Source: Austropuccinia psidii (lineage: Eukaryota; Basidiomycota; Pucciniomycetes; Pucciniales; Sphaerophragmiaceae). From it: a DNA stretch of 64,000 bases. The position numbers and the translations under genes are program-made. The stretch spans positions 73,506,696-73,570,695 of the forward strand of contig JALGQZ010000003.1 in the NCBI GenBank assembly GCA_023105745.1, in the 5' to 3' direction. Within the stretch, counting starts at the first letter, position 1, and each line of letters starts with the position of its first letter. The notes below the pieces were generated by a model, which ran no database searches, was not told the DNA's origin, and was given only the letters and a program-made list of their open reading frames with translations. Positions 56,948-64,000 of this stretch are shown one piece after another.

Positions 56948-58729
56948 TGTAAGGTGTGGATATGAAACTTTGATTAAAAATCAAGTACTTTTCCTGTCCA
57001 CAAAATTTGTATAAGGTAAGAATCAATGAAAATAGTAAGAAATATTATTTTTAAGAGAAAACAAACCAATTTTATTGTTTATAACTTTATTAGTATAAAA
57101 CAATAATATTATAAAGATTCATTGTTTTACCAACAATAAAAACTTATCCAAAAATACTCTATAAGAGATATTTAAGGCTACAAAAGAAATTTCTTCAAGA
57201 GAAATTTCAATTGGAATTAATTGAGAAAAAAACTGGAAGTAATTAATTAAAGAACAAAGTCTTTAAAAAGAATATTAAAGAAAACACACGCCCAAAAGTG
57301 ACCAGAGTGAATTTGGAAACAAAGTGACAAAGTTAACAGTGATGAAAGATGCTTGAATTCACTTTTGGGGTGGTTCAAGGGTAAAAATGATTATGAAAGT
57401 TACAAACAATGATTATAATGATTTTAAAATGGTGGTTGGAATCTTTTATTGATTGGTTTAACAGTACTTAAACTAATTAATAAAAGGAAAAGATTCTAAC
57501 ATGAAGAGAAAAGTGGGACAAAGAAGACATTCTTTTATAGCCATCATTTTTCTTACTCCAAAAGTAAAATTTACTCTTGTCAGTCGTGAAAAACAGTCTG
57601 AAAATAACAAAGCCAAGTATGGCATCATTGAACCCTGGTTTAGACCAAAAAGGGGCTGGTTTAAGCCATTTGAGACCCTTAAATCAGCCATTACTATAGC
57701 AATACCTTCTCTAGATCCTTCAAAACACGTCAGACTGTGTGTAAGAGACGTAGAAACCAGTTAAAACTATTTTTACTATGATTGTTTTATCTTAAGGGTA
57801 GTTTTACCCTGTCGGCAACGGCTAAAACTACCCCAGTTGGTATCAAAACCTCATCATCAATTGAGTCCACAGACCCTGTAACTCAATTCCAGGCCAAAAG
57901 TGATGAACTTTTACATGAATTTTGACATCCCACGCCTGTCAGCTAGGATTTTGGGGGTCTAGCTCCCCCTTAGAGCTGGAGTTCCTTTCCCCCCCAAATT
58001 TAATCTTTCCGATTTATTTTTCCTTTAATTCCTCATCATGTATTATACTTATAATTTAAATATGTAATTCAATTGAGTTTTAAAGTACACTACTGTAGTA
58101 ATTGACACCTCATATGTAAATCAAAGTTCATTTATGTCATACACCCACACATTTTGACAATTCAATTGAATTCAATTGAAAATACTTCAATTCCTCATAA
58201 CTTATAAACTATACACAACACCTCAATTTTAACACAAAAATTGATGGTTAACACCACATGTGGTGGGAATTAAATTAAAGTCTTGAGGATTTTCAACTTT
58301 TGCATTGAAAATACTAAAAACTTAATTTAAGCTTATTTAGAGTTGAGTTAAGAAATTTCACTCAAAGGTGGCCCCACCCGATTTTTTATAAGGAATCCAA
58401 TGGTGAAATAAATTCTATATGTTTATTTGTTACATAAGAAGTTATGCTAATTTTTATTTAACTTTTTTCAAAATTTATTTATTTTTTTACAATTTTGTTA
58501 AAAATTCTTTTTACTTAATTTTTTCAAGTATAAATGTAATTTTACAATTTCAAAATTTAATGTAATTTTATCTTTAAATTGTAACTAAATTTTTCATTGT
58601 GAGTATAATTTTATATTTATATTTTGATTTTCATTTTAATAATATAAATAAATTTATTTTATTTATATTTATATGTTAATTTTGTATTTGTGGTCTTTTG
58701 GGTATATGAAATTACCTCTGAGGCTCACA
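56948..58729 (-). mobile_element. 5' LTR of element C1 (LTR-C, 1,782 bp)
   Basis: TGTAAGGTGTGGATATGAAAC at 56948 to CTCTGAGGCTCACA at 58729. Compared with the 3' LTR it lacks about 30 bp after 57425 (the TTTTCACGTG segment). U5 hairpin at 56967-56986; palindrome CACCACATGTGGTG near 58252-58265. The longest antisense frame (57501-57764, 87 codons) of the family is here. Confidence 0.92.
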
Positions 58730-58997
58730 ATAATGCTGGTAACTGTTGAGGCTGTTTCAATGTTTTCTTGTCTTACCAAGTTGTCAGACACTCAAATTAA
58801 TGAAAAAGCCAATTAATTAAGCAAAAAAAGGAATAAAAATATAAGCCTCACTGATAATATGAAAAATTATTCTTTTATGGATTTTTTGAATTATAAGTAT
58901 TTTTTATATGTCTTTGAAATTTTTCAATATAAGAAAAAGGATCAAAAAGCGTAAAAGAAATATGTCAGAGGTAAAATATCACGGCTGGGGCCCCAAA
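58730..58997 (-). mobile_element. Leader remnant of a second C element (probably C2)
   Basis: Matches the C1 leader (56640-56947), including ACTGTTGAGGCTGTTTCAAT and, beside the next LTR, CACGGCTGGGGCCCCAAA. It stops at the end of the C1 5' LTR with flank ATAAT, which corresponds to the ATAAT in GGAATAATATTGG of C1 (about 56661), so the C1 end lies inside this leader. Confidence 0.8.
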
Positions 58998-60789
58998 TGT
59001 AAGGTGTGCAAATGAAACTTTGATTCAAAATCATGTACCTTTCCTGTCCTCAAAATTGGTATAAGGTAAAAAATGATTAAAATTAGTATAAAGCAGTATT
59101 TTTGAGAGAAAACATGCCAATTTTAATGCTTTTAACTTTTTAAGTATAAAGCAATAATATAATAAAAATTTATTGTTTCACCAACAATAAAGATTTATCC
59201 AAAGATACTCTACAAGAGATATTTGAAGCTACAAAAGAAATTTCTTCAAGAGCAATTTCAAGTGGAATTACTTGAGAAAAGAACTTCAAGAAATTAATTA
59301 AAGAAAAAAGTCTTTAAAAAGATGTTTAAAGAGAAAACATGCCCAAAAGTGACCAAAATGAATTTGGAAACACAGTGGCAAAGTTAACAGTGATTGAAGA
59401 TGCTTTAATTAACTTTTAAGGTGGTTCAAAGGGTAAAAATGATTTTAAGAGTTACAAACAATGATTATGATTATTTTTTCACATGTTTGAAAGGTTCAAA
59501 AATGATATAAAAATGGTGGTTGGAATCTTCTATTGAGTGGTTTAACAGTATTTAAGCAAATTATAAAAGGAAAAGATTCTAACATGAAGAAAAAAGTGGG
59601 GCAAAGAAGACATTCTTTTATAGCCATCAATTGTCTCACTCCAAAAGTGGAATTTACTCTTTTCAGTCGTGGAAAACACTCTCACAGCAGAAAAGCCAAT
59701 TATGGCATCATTGAACCCTGGTTTAGATCAAAACAGGGCTGGTTTTAGCAATTTTAGACACTTAAATCAGCCCTTACCCTAGTAATACCTGGCCTAGAGC
59801 CATCAAAACACATCAGAATGAGTGTAAGAGACGTAGAAACCAGTTAAAGCTGTTTTTTACTAAGATTGTTTTATCTTAAGGGTAGCTTGACCCTCTTGGC
59901 AACAGTAGAAACCACCGTGGTTGATATCAAAACCTCATCATGAATTGAGTCACAGACCCTGTGACTCAATTCCAGGCCAAAAGTGATGAACTTTGCATAG
60001 ACTTTGACATCTCACGCCTGTCAGCAAGGAATTTGGGGGTCTGGCTCCCCCTTAGAGCTAGAGTACCTTTTCCCCCCCAAAATTTAATCTTTCCAATTTA
60101 TTTTTTCCTTTAATTCCTCATCATGTATTATACTTATAATTTAAATATGTAATTCAATTGAGTTTTAAAGTACACTACTGTAGTAATTGACACCTCATAT
60201 GTAAATCAAAGTTCATTTATGTCACACACCCACAGATTTTGACAATTCAATTCCTCATAACTTCTAAACTATACACAACACCTCAATTTTAACACAAAAA
60301 TTGATGGTTAACACCACATGTGGTGGGAATTAAATTAAAGTCTTGAGGATTTTCAACTTTTGTATTGAACATACTAAAAACTTAATTTAAGCTTATTTAG
60401 AGTTGAGTTAAGAAATTTCACTCAGAGGTGACCCCACCTGATTTTTTATAAGGAATCCAATGGTGAAATAAATTCTATATGTTTCTTTGTTACATAAGAA
60501 GTTATGCTAAATTTTATTTAACTTTTTTCCAAAATTATTTCATTTTGGGTAATTTTGTTGAAAATTCATTTTTACTTAATTTTTTCAGTAAAAATGCGTT
60601 TTTACAATTTTCAAATTGAATGTCTTTTTATTTTTAAATGATAATTAAATTTTTGATTTTGTATATAAATTCATATTTCTATTTTGATTTTTATTTTAAT
60701 AATATAAATGAATTTATTTTATTTATGTTTGTATATTAATTTTTTGTTTGTGGTCTTTTGGGTATATGAAAATACCTCTAAGGCTCACA
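58998..60789 (-). mobile_element. LTR-C (1,792 bp), 5' LTR of the second C element
   Basis: TGTAAGGTGTGCAAATGAAAC at 58998 to CTCTAAGGCTCACA at 60789; right flank GCCAC. It is more diverged in its left part than the other LTR-C copies. Its palindrome is near 60312-60325 and its 54-codon antisense frame at 59584-59748. With leader 58730-58997 and the pol at 43901-48732 it probably made up element C2, into which C1 is nested. Confidence 0.85.
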
Positions 60790-61674
60790 GCCACAAAGAA
60801 ATTACTATTTTTACATTGGGTATGGTGTGAATAAGGCAATTGCAATAATCAAATGAACCGCACACACACATATCACAGGATCTAAAATGACTCAACTGCA
60901 CCTTCATCACGTTGGAAGGGGAATAGGCCCATCATCCAAGTGGGCCTCAGCATTACATTTTGTCCATGTGAGTTTGGATGTTTGTAAGTCACATGGAGCT
61001 GGTCACATGCCCTAATGAGCGCTTTGTGCAGGTACTTTGAGGAAAATTACATCCACACATGCTCTTGCCTTCTTGTGCATGTCTCACACTTACACACCCG
61101 CACACGCACCCCAATCCAGGGTTCCACATATGTCACCCGCAAATGGTTGATGCCACTTGACATTAGGACGTCACATGCTTTTCCTTTGTGTGCATGTGTC
61201 ACACCAATGCAACCGCTGCATTGTGTGGCAGGCCCCAACCATGTGACCTGCTAATGCTGAGCTTATCCATGGCTACACAAAATTAGGACAACACATCATT
61301 TGCCCTTGGTGTGCGCATCACACACACACCCGCACCTGCAGTATTGGGCAGCAGGCTCCACCAGTGTCACCTGCAAAATTTCAATCCTGCTCAGGTGGAG
61401 TCCTTTCATGGATGACCTGGAGAAGTCACACACCCAGCCTCTACATTAACACTGGATGAAGGACATCTTTGATTTGTGTGTGGAACCAGGAAGGTCTTGT
61501 GTAGGTTTTACCAACCATTGGATGGTTGTGGGATGATCAGTGGGTGAGGAATCTCAGTTGAAGGCACAGAGGAACCAATATTGGTGGATGTCATGGGATT
61601 TGGTGTAAGACAAGAGTGTGACCTGAGCTTGACTTTTGTCCTTCTTGACATGAAGTCAATTGCCAACAATTGAT
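60790..61674. other. GC-richer unassigned stretch with degenerate tandem repeats
   Basis: Clearly less AT-rich than its surroundings. Between about 61040 and 61385 three diverged units of 105-125 bp follow each other; shared words are AAAATTACATCCACACATGC / CATTAGGACGTCACATGC / AAATTAGGACAACACATC, then GTGTGCATG.TCACAC, ACACCCGCAC and CCACATATGTCACCCGC / ACCATGTGACCTGC / CCAGTGTCACCTGC. A 79-codon plus frame (61015-61254) and its minus shadow run across the repeat and are not convincing genes. Confidence 0.6.
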
Positions 61675-62831
61675 GCGACATTCGCCCTGGTGCACCTTTC
61701 TTCCAATTTGGCCACCAAGAGCACGTTTTTACCCTTTCTAGTGTTCTGTCTTCTGAGAGATATCCAGCTGCAACACTATTGTGACATTCATGTTGTATAG
61801 TGTTTATCAGAGTTCTACCTGTTCAAGACGTAACACATGTATGTTTAGGTCTATGATAGAGCATTCCATCAAGGAGGTGGAATCTTCCTTCATCATATGA
61901 ATTTTTCCATATTTCATCTAGTTTTGATGAAAGTGATGGGTCTTTACAGTCTTTCATTAAAATTTGGCATAAGATATGGCAGTTTTTGTCCATTTTATAG
62001 CTTTCTTTAACTTTATTGAAGAATTCTGTGCCAATATCTGTAACACATATGCCTTCTATATGGTGCTCTTCCTGTGGTACCCATGCTGGATTTTAAGGTG
62101 TATTTCCAAGGGCCCATCTGCATTTTTATTAATATTACCAAATTTATGAACTATAATCATCTTTACTCTATGTTCTCAGATGGAAATTTGCCATGTTAGC
62201 ATATGTCTGTTTGGAGTTTTCATGTTTGATAAAGATTTCACAGCATTGCAATCTGTAATTACATCAAACACTTTTCCATCCAAATAATAGTGTTATTTTT
62301 TCAAATCCCACACTACGCAGAGGCATTCCATTTGGCTTGCTCCATACCTTGCTTCTGTTGGCTTTATTTGTCTTTAAATGAAGTAAATTGTTACTTCCAC
62401 AGGTTTTTCATTGATGATTTTTGTTGGGTGTAGTGCAGCACCTAGTCCTTCTCCACAAGAATCAATGTATGGTTTAAAGCGCAGTTTCCAATCTGGCATT
62501 AGAAGAAATGGGGGATTTTTTCAGGAATTTTTCAATTCTTCATATGCCTTGACTCTTTCTTCAGTCATTTCAAAGACTGCCTGTTGGTCAAAGAGCTTAT
62601 AAAAGGACTAGCAATTTTTGGAAAGTCTTTTATATGCTTTCTGTAATAACCAACAATTTCTAGAAATGGTTGCATTTCTTTTTTGGTTTGGGGCATTGGC
62701 TTCAATAGTACTGCTTCTACTTTGTTCTTATCTATGCCCAAACTTAGTCCAGATACAACATTTTCTGGTGCTTTCAGTTCATTTTATGCAAAATGACACT
62801 TTTTCAAGGAGATTTTCATGTTTACTTGTAC
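61675..62831 (-). pseudogene. Older gypsy pol fragment related to C (RT, RNase H, integrase N-terminus)
   Basis: Reverse-strand reading in shifting frames gives RT connection (motifs comparable with KKEIQSF and [12 protein letters not shown] near 62440-62700), RNase H and linker (NKNADG-like near 62115) and the integrase zinc side (ERVKTCSWWPNWKK at 61690-61735). It is considerably more diverged than C1 or C2 and shorter, with both ends abrupt. The right end at 62831 is the start of LTR-G. Confidence 0.75.
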
Positions 62832-64000
62832 TGTCAGGGTGACTCTATGATATAGTTTCAGATTGATAATAAAAGCTATAACTCTGAGTGTGACACAAAA
62901 ATAATGATGATATTAGAGTGAGAATATGAGTAAAAGGGCTATACTAAAATAATTTAGTGATGGTGAGTACTGCTGATAGCCTTGGGTGCAGTGTTTGCCT
63001 GTTGGTTTACAATAGCAAACCCTACAATACTTAAGCTTAAAGTATACCTGTTAAATTCTAAGAGTACCACTTCCTTTTTGAGAAGTTATACCACGTAAGA
63101 ATATCAAGAACAGGATGCTGGATTTGCTTCCTGGTGAGGCAAAGCCTCCTTTTATCTTGTTCTGGGATAGTGGGAGGTGGTTTACCTCTGCACACGACCA
63201 CAGAGTGAAATGTTTAGCTACTGTGGGCTGATTTGTGGTTCTAAACACTCAATACAGGCTAGTATTGGGCTGAAATGTGGTTTTAGAACCACAAGTAGTC
63301 ATTTTTACCCTATACAGGGTGAAGATTTTCACCAATGGAGTTTACAGGTGTGTTCTGGAGCTTCTGACGCGTCAGAAACTGTACAGAACCTCTATGAACC
63401 TCTGTATTTGACTTAACTATAAGGTATTGAAGTATAAATAAGATTCTGCGTCTGTTTGACACCTCATAATCATACTTATGGGATAGTATCCCACTATAAG
63501 GCTGTATTGGACAAACTGTGGAATTTTGACATTTAAACAGCTATAACTTTGTCAGTTTTTGAGATATCAACCTCAAAATTGGTTCAGTGTGTAGCCCTGA
63601 ATGTGTTCTACACAATGGGACCACATTTGATATGGTTATCATGAAAAATGGCAAAGTTATGCCATGTACAAGCGTTTTGTACATATGCATGGTTTGGACA
63701 AAAAGCTGTATTGGGCTTGTTTGCCCCATAACTTCTGCTATAGTTGAGATATGATAAAATGGATGACACAATCAGATAGCCCTGGATGTGCACTTTCCAA
63801 AAAGACCCCACTTTAGGTATCTCACACTAAAACTGTAGAAGTTAGATGAGAGGTGAATGTTTTGTTCACCCTTATTTGGCCTGAATTTGGCCATAACTAC
63901 AGTAATACTGGTGCTAGCTCAGTTTTGCTGGTACCATTGGATAGTCCTGGCTTAGAGCTGCATTTTGCATACCCATTTGATGGGGTTAAGCCTCTTACTC
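62832..64000 (-). mobile_element. LTR-G, second copy (right end outside window)
   Basis: Starts TGTCAGGGTGACTCTATGATA at 62832, matching 10157, directly after pol sequence, so it was inserted there. It contains a perfect 16-bp palindrome TTCTGACGCGTCAGAA (63362-63377) within a wider GTTCTG/CAGAAC inverted repeat. The right part is made of degenerate repeats. No coding domain; open frames up to 79 codons are not convincing. Confidence 0.55.
63541..64000. repeat. Degenerate tandem repeat, unit about 165-185 bp
   Basis: Successive blocks start with a CATAACT-like word, pass through a GAGATAT or similar segment, then AGCCCTGAATGTG (63592), AGCCCTGGATGTG (63777) and AGTCCTGGCTTAG (63942), followed by a C-rich word (GGGACCACATTT, AGACCCCACTTT). 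At least three units are visible up to the window edge. Confidence 0.6.

Noticed and set aside
61015..61254. Cys/His-rich frame, at first sight zinc-finger-like
   Set aside because: No regular C2H2 spacing; the residues come from CAC/TGT words of the degenerate DNA repeat, and both strands are open.

Overview
The window reads as a eukaryotic, fungal, AT-rich chromosome segment that is almost entirely nested LTR retrotransposons, with one clear host gene. The polyprotein fragments (a gag beginning with a QHSPPAKNTRSQ-type start, a second family with an MPSTRSGASYNPSSSS-type start, chromodomain-bearing Ty3/gypsy pols) look like those I know from rust fungi (Pucciniales), most of all Austropuccinia psidii, whose genome is very large and full of repeats. 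The species is an inference; the single gene with seven introns of 67-148 bp fits a basidiomycete.

Layout. 1-2992: pieces of three LTR families. 3938-5905: a complete solo LTR (F) with a perfect 5-bp target duplication. 6293-8829, minus strand: the host gene, an L-type lectin cargo receptor of the ERGIC-53/Emp46/47 class, rebuilt here from eight exons (640 residues, C-terminal KKMI). 8830-10156: CpG-retaining host flank. 10157-11094: partial LTR (G). 11095-17928: plus-strand element K1, whose 5' LTR is split by element A1 (11356-15896, two 2.2-kb LTRs around about 180 bp, TSD GGACC) and whose gag is cut by the next insertion. 17929-26813: minus-strand gypsy D1, holding a solo LTR-C (TSD ATGAT) and a solo LTR-D (TSD GCGGC/GCCGC). 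26814-35355: minus-strand gypsy D2, gag to chromodomain, decayed, with a chimeric truncated 3' LTR. 35465-39862: plus-strand remnant D3, whose LTR is split by a 1.85-kb TG...CA insertion (H) with TSD ACGT. 39863-43900: truncated LTRs A, B and C end to end. 43901-48732: pol of C2, split by a solo LTR-A (TSD AAACA). 48733-58729: nearly full-length minus-strand gypsy C1. 58730-60789: leader and 5' LTR probably belonging to C2. 60790-61674: a GC-richer stretch with degenerate tandem repeats. 61675-62831: older pol fragment. 62832-64000: second LTR-G with degenerate internal repeats.

Two structural signals stand out. (1) LTR families A, B, C and F share their ends (TGTGAGCC...CTTACA in element sense) and carry, about 20 nt inside the U5 end, a hairpin whose stem sequence differs completely between families while pairing is kept; K/D LTRs have a similar small hairpin with compensatory changes. 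(2) In the K/D chromoviruses the leader bases next to the 5' LTR are complementary over 14 nt to a segment inside the same LTR, with one compensatory change between families, as expected for Tf1/sushi-type self-priming. I did not find an element whose pol is free of nonsense or frameshift lesions, and I found no rRNA, tRNA or CRISPR.
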